Source: JBFXDI01 sp050181295 (GTDB lineage: Bacteria > Pseudomonadota > Alphaproteobacteria > Rhizobiales > Aestuariivirgaceae). From it: a DNA stretch of 64,000 nucleotides. Position numbers and translations under genes: made by a program. Where the stretch lies: NCBI GenBank assembly GCA_050181295.1, contig JBFXDI010000003.1:1-64000 (forward strand), given 5' to 3'. How positions within the stretch are numbered: position 1 is the stretch's first letter; each line of letters begins with the position of its first letter. Shown in pieces: positions 1-7,991 of the stretch. The notes under the pieces are model-generated. The model worked only from the letters and a program-made list of their open reading frames with translations. It had not been told where the DNA came from and did not search any database.

Positions 1-1
1 C

Positions 2-2338
2 ACCACGGTGCGCCTCACCCAGCAGCTCGACGAGGCCTCGGGCAATCTTGCGGACAGGATCGGGGAGACCTCCGACCGGCTTTCCGGGCAGCTCCAGGAA
101 ACCTCGCGCGCGATCGTCGACCAGCTTGGCAGCGCGACACACGAGCTCGACGATAGGCTCGGCTCGATGTCGTCGGAGGTCATCGGCCGGTTCGACAACG
201 TCTCGCGGCATGTCACGGAGCGGCTGGAGGAGGCCTCAGCGCAGCTTGCGGGCCGGCTCGACGAGACCACGGGCCGCCTCTATGAGCACGTGAACCGGTC
301 GCATGCGAGCGTAGCGGACCGCTTCAGCGCCACGACGCAGGAGCTCGAGGCTTCGCTCGACCGTATCGGAACGTCCATGTTCTCCCGCATCGAGGCGACG
401 GCGCAGGATCTCGGGGAGCGGTTCGATACCGCCGCGAAGGCGCTCGAGAACGTGACCTCCGACATCAACAACCGCTTCGAGGGAACGAGCGCGCATTTCA
501 CGCAGCTCCTGACCAGCACCAGCAACAGCGTGATCTCGGAGCTCAACAACGCCAACGCCGCCTTCGCCGACGGCCTGCAGGACAGCATGCAGGCTCTCAC
601 CGGCCGCTTCGAGCTGGGCACCGGCGGCTTCATCGATCGCATCACCAGGGCGGCCTCGGACTTCGACACGAAGAGCGCGGAAACGGCGCAACAGCTCGAT
701 CAGGCAGGAAGCAAGTTCGGGCACCACGTCGACACGGCCGCCGCCTTCCTGGCCGAACGGCTTTCCGAGGCAGCGCGCGGCCTCGACGGGGAGCTCGAGG
801 ACGTGACGCTGAAGCTCACCGCGCGGCTCGAATCGACGAGCGGCAAGCTTGCCGGGCGCCTCGAGGAAACGTCCTCGGTGGTCGAAACCGCGGTCAACCG
901 GTTCACTTCGGAAGTGGACAGGGTGCTCGAGAACCGCGAGAACCTGCTCGGCGACCTCACCGCGAAGCTCGGGGCTCGGGCGGCCGAGATCGACACCCAT
1001 ATGCGCAGCTACGTGAAGCTCGTGGAGGACTCGCTCTCAGGCGTCCACGGGCGCGCCGACGAGCTCGGGCGCACGCTCTCCAAGCAGGCGGCGCAGGCGA
1101 CGCAGCTTCTCCAGACGGAGCTCAGGCGCATCGAGCAGGCTTCCGACAGCCAGGCCGCGCAGGTTGCGAAAGCGCTGCGGGAGCACCATGAGAAGCTCGG
1201 AACCTCGATGGGCACGATGCTCGCTGCTTCCGCCCGGGATTTCGCCTCGACTGCCCAGGAGATGCGCGGCGCCGCCCAGCAGGTCGTCAAGGACATCGAG
1301 GCGGCCCGCAACGAGCTGCGCAAGTCCGCCGCCGAGCTTCCGGAAGAGACGCGCAGCAATGCCGATGCGATGCGCAAGGTGGTGGCCGACCAGATCGCGG
1401 CGCTGTCGGCGCTCGCGGACGTCGTGAAGCGCCAGACCGGCCTTACGGATCTGTCTGGCCCCGGCGTTCACATGGCCGCCCCCAGGGAGACGGGGCCGGG
1501 AAAATCTGAGGGCCCCGCCGCTTCGCTTTCCCGGACGGCGGAGGCCCCGAAAGAGCGGCCGGGACGTATCACCGAGGCCTCCATCCAGCCGCAGCGTGCC
1601 GTTCCGAGCGAGAAACGGGCGCCCATCGCCCCCAAGCGTCCCGCGGAGCCCGCTGCCTCGGCGATGAAACTCTCTTCCGAGCAGGCCCCGATCGCCCCGA
1701 AACGTCCGGCGGAGCCAGCCGTCTCGGCGATGAACCACCCTTCCCAGCAGACGCCGATCGCTCCCAAGCGTCCGGCGGAGCCTGCGGTTGAGATGCCGAT
1801 GCCGAGCCCGTTCTCCTACCGGCCCGAGACGCCCAAGGCCTCGGTGCGCGGCCGCTCCGTCGATGCCCTTCTCAAGGCGCCCGCCGAGACGGCCAGCGCC
1901 GACCTGCTGCCGAAGCTTGCGGAAGAGGCCAAGCGCGCGGCGCCGGCGGCGGCGGATGCCACCACCGCCAGTCTCTCCAGCCGCACCGAGATGCTCGTGA
2001 CGCGGCTCAACTCCATCGCCCGCGATCTTCTCGAGGCGGTGGAAGGCACGCTCTCGGGCGATCTCGAAAGGCGCTTCAACAACGGCGAGACGCACGTCTA
2101 CACGCATCGTCTCTACCAGTCGCGCAGCAACCGCCTGTTCGAGGATATCCGCGGGCGCTACGGGAAGGAGCGGCTGGTGCGCGGCCGGGTGGATGCCTTC
2201 ATCCGCCTGTTCGAGCGCCTTCTCGACACCGTGGCCGAGGCGCCCAAGGGCGACGAGCTGGTCGATGCCTGCCTCAGCTCGGAAAGCGGCAAGGTCTACC
2301 TCCTGCTCGCGCAGGCGACGGGTCGCATCGAGACCTGA
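2..2338 (+). CDS. Long coiled-coil repeat protein, 3' part (5' end outside window)
   Basis: The frame is open from the first bases of the window, so this is the C-terminal part (about 778 residues) of a larger protein; the GTG at 8 need not be its start. Residues 1-480 are an almost uninterrupted alpha-helical, Leu/Glu/Arg/Thr-rich array built of 11- and 22-residue units resembling apolipoprotein-type repeats (for example LDEASGNLADRIGETSDRL and its variants). Next comes a Pro/Lys-rich linker with a 22-residue unit (core PIAPKRPAEPA) repeated two and a half times, visible in the DNA as a 66-bp tandem repeat at about 1618-1790. A compact conserved-looking C-terminal domain follows (from about residue 650, with YTHRLYQSRSNRLFEDIRG). 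Rhizobial genomes carry similar giant coiled-coil proteins of unknown function, sometimes called kinesin-like; a structural or cell-envelope scaffolding role is inference only. Confidence 0.8.
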   Translation, partial: TTVRLTQQLDEASGNLADRIGETSDRLSGQLQETSRAIVDQLGSATHELDDRLGSMSSEVIGRFDNVSRHVTERLEEASAQLAGRLDETTGRLYEHVNRSHASVADRFSATTQELEASLDRIGTSMFSRIEATAQDLGERFDTAAKALENVTSDINNRFEGTSAHFTQLLTSTSNSVISELNNANAAFADGLQDSMQALTGRFELGTGGFIDRITRAASDFDTKSAETAQQLDQAGSKFGHHVDTAAAFLAERLSEAARGLDGELEDVTLKLTARLESTSGKLAGRLEETSSVVETAVNRFTSEVDRVLENRENLLGDLTAKLGARAAEIDTHMRSYVKLVEDSLSGVHGRADELGRTLSKQAAQATQLLQTELRRIEQASDSQAAQVAKALREHHEKLGTSMGTMLAASARDFASTAQEMRGAAQQVVKDIEAARNELRKSAAELPEETRSNADAMRKVVADQIAALSALADVVKRQTGLTDLSGPGVHMAAPRETGPGKSEGPAASLSRTAEAPKERPGRITEASIQPQRAVPSEKRAPIAPKRPAEPAASAMKLSSEQAPIAPKRPAEPAVSAMNHPSQQTPIAPKRPAEPAVEMPMPSPFSYRPETPKASVRGRSVDALLKAPAETASADLLPKLAEEAKRAAPAAADATTASLSSRTEMLVTRLNSIARDLLEAVEGTLSGDLERRFNNGETHVYTHRLYQSRSNRLFEDIRGRYGKERLVRGRVDAFIRLFERLLDTVAEAPKGDELVDACLSSESGKVYLLLAQATGRIET

Positions 2339-2397
2339 AGCCGCCGTACGTCCTTACAGCCGGCGACGACGGTCGCCGGCGCATTCATCGAGCGCTC

Positions 2398-3420
2398 ATG
2401 GAAATCACCAAGCCCTATCTCATGTTTCTCGGCGACGTCGCGGACGATCTTGCCGCCAAGACGGCGCATGGCGTCGTGGACTGGCGGCGCGACTGGTGCG
2501 TCGGGCAGCTCCGGCTGCCCGGCTGCAAGGCCGACTGCGGCCTGCCCGACATGAGCATCGGGGAAGGGGTAGCGGCCGGCGCCAGGACACTGGTGGTCGG
2601 CGTCGTGAATGCGGGCGGAAAGCTGCCAGACCGCTGGGTTGCGAGCATCGTGGAGGCGATCGAGGCGGGCCTCGACGTGGCGACGGGCCTCCACAAGAGG
2701 CTGTCGTCGGTGCCGGCCATCGCGGAAGCGGCGGCCAGAAAGGGCGTGCAGCTCCACGACGTGCGGTTCTCGACCCAGGATTTCGAGACAGGCAAGGGCG
2801 TCAAGCGGACGGGACTCAGGCTGCTGACGGTCGGCACCGACTGCTCGGTCGGCAAGAAGTACACAGCGCTGGCGCTCGAGCGCGAAATGCGGGCGCAGGG
2901 CCTCGATGCCGAGTTCCGCGCGACGGGCCAGACCGGGGTTCTCATCTCCGGCCGGGGCGTCGCCATCGATGCGGTGGTCGCCGATTTCATCTCGGGCGCT
3001 GTTGAATGGATCTGCCCGGAGAACAGGCCCGACCACTGGGACGTGGTGGAAGGGCAGGGGTCGCTTTTCCATCCTTCCTTCGCGGGCGTGACGCTCGGCC
3101 TTCTGCATGGCGCGCAGCCGGATGCCTTCGTCGTCTGTCATGAGCCAACCCGCACCACCATGCGCGGCGTGAAGCATCCGCTGCCCAGTATCTCGGAAGT
3201 GATCGAGCGCACCGTGGTCGAAGGCAGGCTCACCAATCCGGTCATCCGCTGCGTCGGGATCGCCATCAACACGCAAGCCCTGGACGATGCGGCGGCGGCG
3301 GCGCTGATCGAGGAGACGGCCGCGCGCCATGCGCTGCCCTGCTGCGATCCGATCCGCACCGGCGTCAAGCCGTTGGTGGAGGAACTCATCCGGCAGTTCC
3401 CCATCCGCGCGGCGGCCTGA
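2398..3420 (+). CDS. dgcN: DUF1611 family protein DgcN, predicted D-glutamate N-acetyltransferase
   Basis: A 340-residue protein of the DUF1611 family. A P-loop-like motif GTDCSVGKKYT lies at residues 146-156, in the C-terminal domain that resembles a nucleotide or CoA-binding fold; the N-terminal part has conserved CKADCG residues. Family members next to an enolase-superfamily epimerase have been described as DgcN, which N-acetylates D-glutamate so that its partner DgcA can racemise the product, opening D-glutamate to catabolism. Here the partner gene starts 4 bp after this stop codon, so the two are almost certainly co-transcribed and translationally close. The assignment rests on the family plus the pairing. 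An older annotation would be a protein of unknown function or an NAD-dependent epimerase-like protein. Confidence 0.85.
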   Translation: MEITKPYLMFLGDVADDLAAKTAHGVVDWRRDWCVGQLRLPGCKADCGLPDMSIGEGVAAGARTLVVGVVNAGGKLPDRWVASIVEAIEAGLDVATGLHKRLSSVPAIAEAAARKGVQLHDVRFSTQDFETGKGVKRTGLRLLTVGTDCSVGKKYTALALEREMRAQGLDAEFRATGQTGVLISGRGVAIDAVVADFISGAVEWICPENRPDHWDVVEGQGSLFHPSFAGVTLGLLHGAQPDAFVVCHEPTRTTMRGVKHPLPSISEVIERTVVEGRLTNPVIRCVGIAINTQALDDAAAAALIEETAARHALPCCDPIRTGVKPLVEELIRQFPIRAAA

Positions 3421-3424
3421 AGGC

Positions 3425-4414
3425 ATGGCCTTGCGGCTCACCGTCGCCGAGGAGGTATGGCCTCTTGCATCGGCCTTCACGATCTCGCGCGGATCGAAGA
3501 CCGAGGCCCGGGTCGTTACCGTGACGCTGGAAGGGGAGGGCGGCGTCGTCGGGCGCGGCGAGTGCGTGCCCTATGCACGCTACGGAGAGACGGTCGAGGG
3601 CGTCGTTCAGGCGTTGGAAGCCGCGCGGCCTCGCATCGAGGCTGGCATTACGCGAAGCGAGGTTCCGGGGCTGCTCAAACCCATGGCGGCACGCAACGCG
3701 CTCGACTGCGCATTCTGGGACCTCGAAGCAAAGCGCGCGGGCGAACCGGTCTGGCGGCTCGCAGGCCTCAAGGAGCCGCCGGGCAGCCTTGTCACCGCCT
3801 ATACGCTGAGCCTCGGCGAGCCGGCCGCCATGGCGGAGGCCGCCTCCCGCGAGCGGCATCGGCCGCTTCTCAAGCTGAAGCTCGGGCGGCCGGGCGACCG
3901 GGCGCGCCTTGAGGCCGTCCGCAAGGCCGCGCCCGATACCCGTCTCATCGTCGATGCCAATGAAGGCTGGTCGGAATCCGATCTACCGGAGCTCCTGGCC
4001 CTTTCTTCCGATCTCGGCGTCGAGCTCGTGGAGCAGCCGCTGCCGGCCGATGCCGACTCCGCGCTCGAGGGCGTGCGGCGGAGGGTGCCGATCGGCGCCG
4101 ACGAGAGCGCGCATGACCAGCGCTCGCTCGGGCAGCTCGAAGGTCGCTACGACGCGCTCAACGTCAAGCTCGACAAGACGGGCGGGCTCACGGAAGCCCT
4201 AGCGCTCGCCGAGGCCGCCAAGATAAAGGGCTTCCGTCTCATGGTCGGCTGCATGGTCTCCACCTCGCTCTCCATGGCGCCGGCGGCGCTGGTGGCGCAG
4301 CTCGCCGATTTCGTGGATCTCGACGGCCCCCTCCTGCTCGCCCGCGACCGGGAGCCCTGCATCCGCTATGATGGGAGCCTCATGCATCCCGCGCCCGCCG
4401 CGCTCTGGGGATAG
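3425..4414 (+). CDS. dgcA: Enolase-superfamily racemase DgcA (N-acetyl-D-glutamate racemase / dipeptide epimerase-like)
   Basis: A 329-residue member of the muconate-lactonizing/dipeptide-epimerase branch of the enolase superfamily. The N-terminal capping domain covers about residues 1-110 and the barrel follows. Catalytic features visible are the KxK motif (K150, K152), metal ligands D177, E203 and D226, and the second base lysine K248 in NVKLDKTGG. ATG 3425 was chosen over upstream in-frame codons because it sits 4 bp after dgcN and fits the family N-terminus (MALRLTV...). By itself the sequence would be called an L-Ala-D/L-Glu epimerase; the dgcN neighbour shifts the likely substrate to N-acetyl-glutamate. 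No D-amino-acid dehydrogenase or transporter is adjacent, so how substrate reaches the cell is not shown here. Confidence 0.83.
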   Translation: MALRLTVAEEVWPLASAFTISRGSKTEARVVTVTLEGEGGVVGRGECVPYARYGETVEGVVQALEAARPRIEAGITRSEVPGLLKPMAARNALDCAFWDLEAKRAGEPVWRLAGLKEPPGSLVTAYTLSLGEPAAMAEAASRERHRPLLKLKLGRPGDRARLEAVRKAAPDTRLIVDANEGWSESDLPELLALSSDLGVELVEQPLPADADSALEGVRRRVPIGADESAHDQRSLGQLEGRYDALNVKLDKTGGLTEALALAEAAKIKGFRLMVGCMVSTSLSMAPAALVAQLADFVDLDGPLLLARDREPCIRYDGSLMHPAPAALWG

Positions 4415-4418
4415 GTTC

Positions 4419-4435
4419 CTAACCTTTCCCTAACC
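4419..4435 (+). promoter_or_regulatory. CtrA-box-like direct repeat upstream of the 4480 gene
   Basis: The sequence CTAA-N7-CTAACC is a direct repeat with the spacing of the alphaproteobacterial CtrA box (TTAA-N7-TTAAC), but each half-site departs from consensus by one base (C for T). It lies about 45 bp upstream of the GTG start at 4480. It could equally be a chance C/T-rich repeat. Confidence 0.25.
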
Positions 4436-4479
4436 ACTTTCTCCGACACTCGCCGCCGGCAACAACGGGCGGTTCAGGC

Positions 4480-5205
4480 GTGGCTTTCTCCAACACGGAC
4501 TACGAAGCGGTCGAGGCGGCAGTTCTCAACACGGCCCGGGGGCGGTGGTTTCTCGCTGAGCATGCGCGCCGCAACCGTGGCGCCGACACCCATACGCTTC
4601 TCGAGGCGATCCGCAAGCTCGAGAACGGGCTCGACCTCAAGTCTCGGGGGCCCATCCCGCCCGAAACGCTGGCCGAGATCAACGAAATCGCGAGATCCAT
4701 CGCCATCGCCAAGGTCGAGCTGACGGAAGTTGCCTCCGAGATGGCCGGCGAGATTAACAGCCGGCGCGTGCTCGATGCGCTGGTACGGCTCGCGCAGGCC
4801 GAGGAGCGGCTGGAGGCGCTCGTCGGGGCGCAGGCTTCGCGCATCGCCGCCGTCAACACCGGCGCCCAGCCGCTGACGCCGGAGAACCTGAGCTACTTCA
4901 GGGAAGACGAGGAGCTGTTCGCGCCGAGGCAGGCCGAGGCCGCCCCGAAGACGTCCGAGCCGGAGGCGATGGCGGCGATCCAGGCGTCAAGCCGGCGCAA
5001 GGTCGTTGCCCGCTCGCAGCCGCTGCAAGCCGCGGTGAACGACAGGGCAGAGCGTGCGGGCCCGCGCGGAGAAATGCCGACGCCACGCCCGTCCGAGCAG
5101 GCACACGCCAGGCCGCGCATCATGGTGGTGCGGAGCCGGCCGTCGGATGAAACGCGGATTCCGCTCGCGGAAGAGGGCGAGCAGGGGAACGCCCTGACGC
5201 ACTGA
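4480..5205 (+). CDS. Conserved hypothetical helical protein
   Basis: A 241-residue protein starting with GTG (MAFSNTDYEAVEAAVLNTARGRWFLAEHA...). The first 120 residues are predicted helical, with heptad-like leucines, and contain the best conserved-looking block (ARGRWFLAEHARRNR, about residues 19-33). The rest is a charged, low-complexity Ala/Glu/Pro/Arg tail, probably disordered. There is no signal peptide or membrane segment, so it is probably cytoplasmic. I recognise it only as a type of hypothetical protein seen in Rhizobiales and assign no function. A hairpin terminator follows 38 bp after the stop codon. Confidence 0.75.
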   Translation: MAFSNTDYEAVEAAVLNTARGRWFLAEHARRNRGADTHTLLEAIRKLENGLDLKSRGPIPPETLAEINEIARSIAIAKVELTEVASEMAGEINSRRVLDALVRLAQAEERLEALVGAQASRIAAVNTGAQPLTPENLSYFREDEELFAPRQAEAAPKTSEPEAMAAIQASSRRKVVARSQPLQAAVNDRAERAGPRGEMPTPRPSEQAHARPRIMVVRSRPSDETRIPLAEEGEQGNALTH

Positions 5206-5243
5206 CGCTTCCCGCGAGACCCACGCCGTTCCCAAAAACAAAA

Positions 5244-5269
5244 CGCGGGGCTGCCGGAGCAGTCCCGCG
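5244..5269. terminator. Rho-independent terminator hairpin, possibly bidirectional
   Basis: A 10-bp stem (CGCGGGGCTG paired with CAGTCCCGCG, one G-T wobble) closes a 6-base loop (CCGGAG). An A-rich run (AAAAACAAAA) precedes it and CTTGTT follows, so it could end transcription of the 4480 gene and also act on the other strand. Confidence 0.65.
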
Positions 5270-5590
5270 CTTGTTCTCGCCGGATTTTCCTCCAGAGCCG
5301 CGCCGTCATCCCGAGGGAAGCGTCGCGAAGCCATCGGTCCATCCACGAGAGGCACCCTGCAATCCCGGCATCGCGGCGCCGCGTCACCGGAGACAGGCGG
5401 AACAGTCTCGAACTCGACCCCTTGCCTGGCTTTTCCCACCTTGACGGCCCTTCCTCGTGAGAGGCCGGACGTCTCAGTCTGTAGAACCAAGCAGAAGGTT
5501 GCGGATCCTCCTCAGTTCCCGAGGTTCTTGCGAACCTTGCAGTTGAGAGTGTGCATCGTGCGCGGGACGCTGTCGCGCCGCGCGTTGCGA

Positions 5591-5599
5591 TTATCCACA
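5591..5599 (+). other. Single consensus DnaA box
   Basis: TTATCCACA matches the DnaA box consensus exactly. A weaker partial copy (CGTCCACA) lies about 5 bp further on. No AT-rich unwinding element, iteron array or replication gene is nearby, so this is not evidence for an origin. Confidence 0.4.
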
Positions 5600-5631
5600 C
5601 GACGTCCACAGAAATCCGTCACGCCAGCTTT

Positions 5632-5687
5632 TCGTCCTTCGACGGGCTCAGGACGAGGTCCTCAAGCTGAGCTTGTCGAAGCATGAG
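5632..5687. repeat. Dispersed palindromic repeat, family A, copy 1
   Basis: This intergenic element contains CGTCCTTCGACGGGCTCAGG followed by an inverted counterpart CTGAGCTTGTCGAAGCATGAG. The same two halves occur at 41937-42002. Each copy can fold into hairpins around the shared TTCGACAAGCTCAG core. Elements of this look are common between genes in Rhizobiales and related genomes. Confidence 0.7.
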
Positions 5688-5706
5688 TACTCGGTGCTCG
5701 CGGAGG

Positions 5707-7764
5707 TCAGAAGTCCTTGCAGAGCCGGAGCGCGTCGTAGATCGCGGCGTGGATGTTGCGCGAGGCAACCGCATCGCCGATGCGGAAGAGCTGGAATGTG
5801 CCTTCGGGATTCGAGCGCACGGCCTGCGGCCGGCCCGCGAGGAGCGCGTCATAGTCGACCTCGCCGCGATTGCTCGAGCCTTCCTTGAGCGCGAAATAGA
5901 GATCGTCGTTGGGGAGCGTCGCCTCTTCGACGACCACCTGGTCCACCGTGCGCTCGCCGCAATCGGCTTCCGTATAGGGGCTCCAGAGCGTGACGGCGAG
6001 CTTGTTGCCGTCGCGCCTGATGGCCCGAACCCGCATCATCGGGCTGATGCGCGCGCCGGCCTTGTGGATCTTCTGCATGTAGGGCACGAGGTTCAGACCG
6101 CCCATCTCGGGCGCGAAGAAGCGCTCGGGGCTGACGAGCTCCAGTTTCGAGCCGGAATCGATTAGCATTTCGGCCGCCGCCATGCCCTGATGCGCGCCGT
6201 TGTCGTCGAAGAGCAGCACGTCCTCGGCGGGCTTGGCATCGCCGGCGAGAATGTCCCAGCTCGTCACCGCCAGGTCGCTGCCTTCCTCGATGCCGTTGCC
6301 GCCGGGCAGCCCGCCGGTCGCCACGATGACGATGTCCGGATCGAGGGCCAGCACGTCCTCCGTGCCGGCGAGGGTGTTGAAGCGGATTTCCGCCCCGAGC
6401 CGCTCGAGCTCCGCCACCCGCCAGTCCACCAGGCCGATGATCTCCGCGCGGCGCTTTACCTGCACCGCGAGGCGCACCTGGCCGCCGGCCTTGTCCGCGG
6501 CTTCCAGGAGCGTGACCTCGTGGCCACGCTCCGCCGAGACGCGCGCCGCCTCAAGCCCACCGGGACCTGCGCCGACCACGACGACCCTGCGCCGTGGGCC
6601 ATCGCTCCTCGCAATGACATGCGGCATGGTCGCCTCGCGGCCGGTCGCGGGGTTGTGGATGCAGAGCGCCTCATGGCCTTCATAGATGCGGTCGAGGCAG
6701 TAGGTGGCACCGACGCAGGGGCGGATACGGTCCTCCTCGCCCGCCGCGACCTTGCGCGCGATGTGAGGATCGGTGATGTGGGCCCGCGTCATCCCCACCA
6801 TGTCGAGCTTGCCCTCGGCCACCGCATGGCGGGCGGTGGCGACGTCGTTGATGCGGGCGGCGTGGAAGACGGGGAACTTCGTCTCCTGCCGGACGTCGCC
6901 CGCGAAGTCGATATGCGGCGCGGACGCCATGCCGGTCACCGGGATGACACGGGAAAGGGGACCGTCGTGCTCGATATGGCCGCGAATGACGTTGAGGAAG
7001 TCGACCTGACCGGTGGCGACGAGGCGGCGACAGATCTCCAGCCCCTCCTCGCGGCTCAGGCCCTTCTCCCAGTCCTCGTCGGCGACGAGCCGACAGCCCA
7101 CGATGAAGTCCGGGCCTACGGCCTGGCGCACCGCGTCGAGCACGAGGAAGGTGAACTTCAGGCGATTGTCGAGCGAGCCGTTCCAGTCGTCGTCGCGATG
7201 GTTGGTGGCGGGCGACCAGAATTGGTCCATGAGATGGCCGTAACACTCGAATTCGAAGCCATCGAGGCCCGCCGCCTGCATGCGCTGCGCGGCCGACGCA
7301 TAGTCCTTGACGATGCGCTCGATGTCCCAGTCCTCCATCGCCTTGGGCACGGCGCGGTGGGCCGCTTCCCGCACAGGGGAGGGGGCGAGCACCGGAAGCC
7401 AGTCGGCCTTGTTCCAGTTGGTGCGACGGCCGAGGTGGGTGAGCTGGATCATCACCGCGCAGCCGTGATGGTGGCAATCGTCGGCGAGCTGCTTCAGCCA
7501 GGGCACGATCTCGTCCTTGTAGGCGAGCAGGTTTCCGAAGGCGGGCGCGGAGTCCCTCGACACGATCGCGGATCCGGCGGTCATGGTGAGCGCGATGCCG
7601 CCCTTCGCCTTCTCGACATGGTAGAGGCGGTAGCGGTCCTTCGGCATCCCGTCCTCGTGGTAGTTCGGCTCATGCGAGGTCGACATGATCCGGTTGCGAA
7701 GGGTGAGATGCTTGAGCTGGTAAGGTTGCAACAGGGGATCGTTGGCGCGGTGAGTCGTGGCCAT
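5707..7764 (-). CDS. NADH:flavin oxidoreductase, trimethylamine-dehydrogenase type (N-demethylase-like)
   Basis: A 685-residue two-part flavoenzyme: an old-yellow-enzyme FMN barrel (about residues 10-375), then an FAD/NAD(P)-binding half with the dinucleotide motif VVVGAGPGG near residue 395-403. It closely resembles the dimethylglycine demethylase subunit DgcA of Pseudomonas (unrelated to the dgcA above) and N-methylproline demethylase (stachydrine catabolism), and more distantly trimethylamine and histamine dehydrogenases. The segment that binds 4Fe-4S in trimethylamine dehydrogenase is present as C350, C356 and C368, but the second cysteine position is Ala353. The gene is alone, without a Rieske demethylase, etf or sarcosine oxidase genes alongside, so the N-methylated substrate cannot be named. 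A perfect inverted repeat lies 47 bp upstream of the start. Confidence 0.82.
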   Translation of the reverse strand: MATTHRANDPLLQPYQLKHLTLRNRIMSTSHEPNYHEDGMPKDRYRLYHVEKAKGGIALTMTAGSAIVSRDSAPAFGNLLAYKDEIVPWLKQLADDCHHHGCAVMIQLTHLGRRTNWNKADWLPVLAPSPVREAAHRAVPKAMEDWDIERIVKDYASAAQRMQAAGLDGFEFECYGHLMDQFWSPATNHRDDDWNGSLDNRLKFTFLVLDAVRQAVGPDFIVGCRLVADEDWEKGLSREEGLEICRRLVATGQVDFLNVIRGHIEHDGPLSRVIPVTGMASAPHIDFAGDVRQETKFPVFHAARINDVATARHAVAEGKLDMVGMTRAHITDPHIARKVAAGEEDRIRPCVGATYCLDRIYEGHEALCIHNPATGREATMPHVIARSDGPRRRVVVVGAGPGGLEAARVSAERGHEVTLLEAADKAGGQVRLAVQVKRRAEIIGLVDWRVAELERLGAEIRFNTLAGTEDVLALDPDIVIVATGGLPGGNGIEEGSDLAVTSWDILAGDAKPAEDVLLFDDNGAHQGMAAAEMLIDSGSKLELVSPERFFAPEMGGLNLVPYMQKIHKAGARISPMMRVRAIRRDGNKLAVTLWSPYTEADCGERTVDQVVVEEATLPNDDLYFALKEGSSNRGEVDYDALLAGRPQAVRSNPEGTFQLFRIGDAVASRNIHAAIYDALRLCKDF

Positions 7765-7810
7765 GGATGAATTAGTCTCCTCCGGAAGAAGGCCTCCAGA
7801 CTAAAAGAGG

Positions 7811-7842
7811 CTGTCGCAGCTTGGGGAGAAACTTTGCGACAG
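7811..7842 (-). promoter_or_regulatory. Operator-like inverted repeat upstream of the flavoenzyme
   Basis: CTGTCGCA and TGCGACAG form a perfect 8-bp inverted repeat separated by 16 bp, 47 bp upstream of the start codon at 7764. The half-site spacing fits two turns of DNA and a dimeric regulator. No regulator gene is adjacent, so the binding protein is unknown. Confidence 0.35.
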
Positions 7843-7991
7843 GAGGCCGCGAAATGCGTCCCCGTGGCCATCTTGCTCGCTTTCGACCGCGCCGGCAGGA
7901 TTGCACGTAAAAATTGAATCAATGGAATTCATGCGTCTTTAACGCGCATGGCGTACGGATGTGCGCATCTGCAACTTAAGGAGGCAGTCTG

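Larger units (their letters stand above)
5270..5706. other. Gene-free intergenic region between convergent genes
   Basis: No reading frame here has a plausible ribosome binding site and protein-like composition. The region holds a perfect DnaA box (5591-5599) and a palindromic dispersed repeat (5632-5687), both listed separately. On the minus strand a 14-codon frame (5512-5556) ends next to a GGAGGA sequence but leads to no downstream gene. A small RNA is possible; I see no match to a known RNA family. Confidence 0.6.

Noticed and set aside
5512..5556. 14-codon minus-strand leader-peptide-like frame ending at a GGAGGA sequence
   Set aside because: No downstream minus-strand gene exists for it to regulate; the next frames are not protein-like.
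6190..7770. Long plus-strand open frame opposite the flavoenzyme
   Set aside because: Low-complexity Arg/Ala/Val/Asp composition without motifs; the minus-strand frame is a complete recognisable enzyme.
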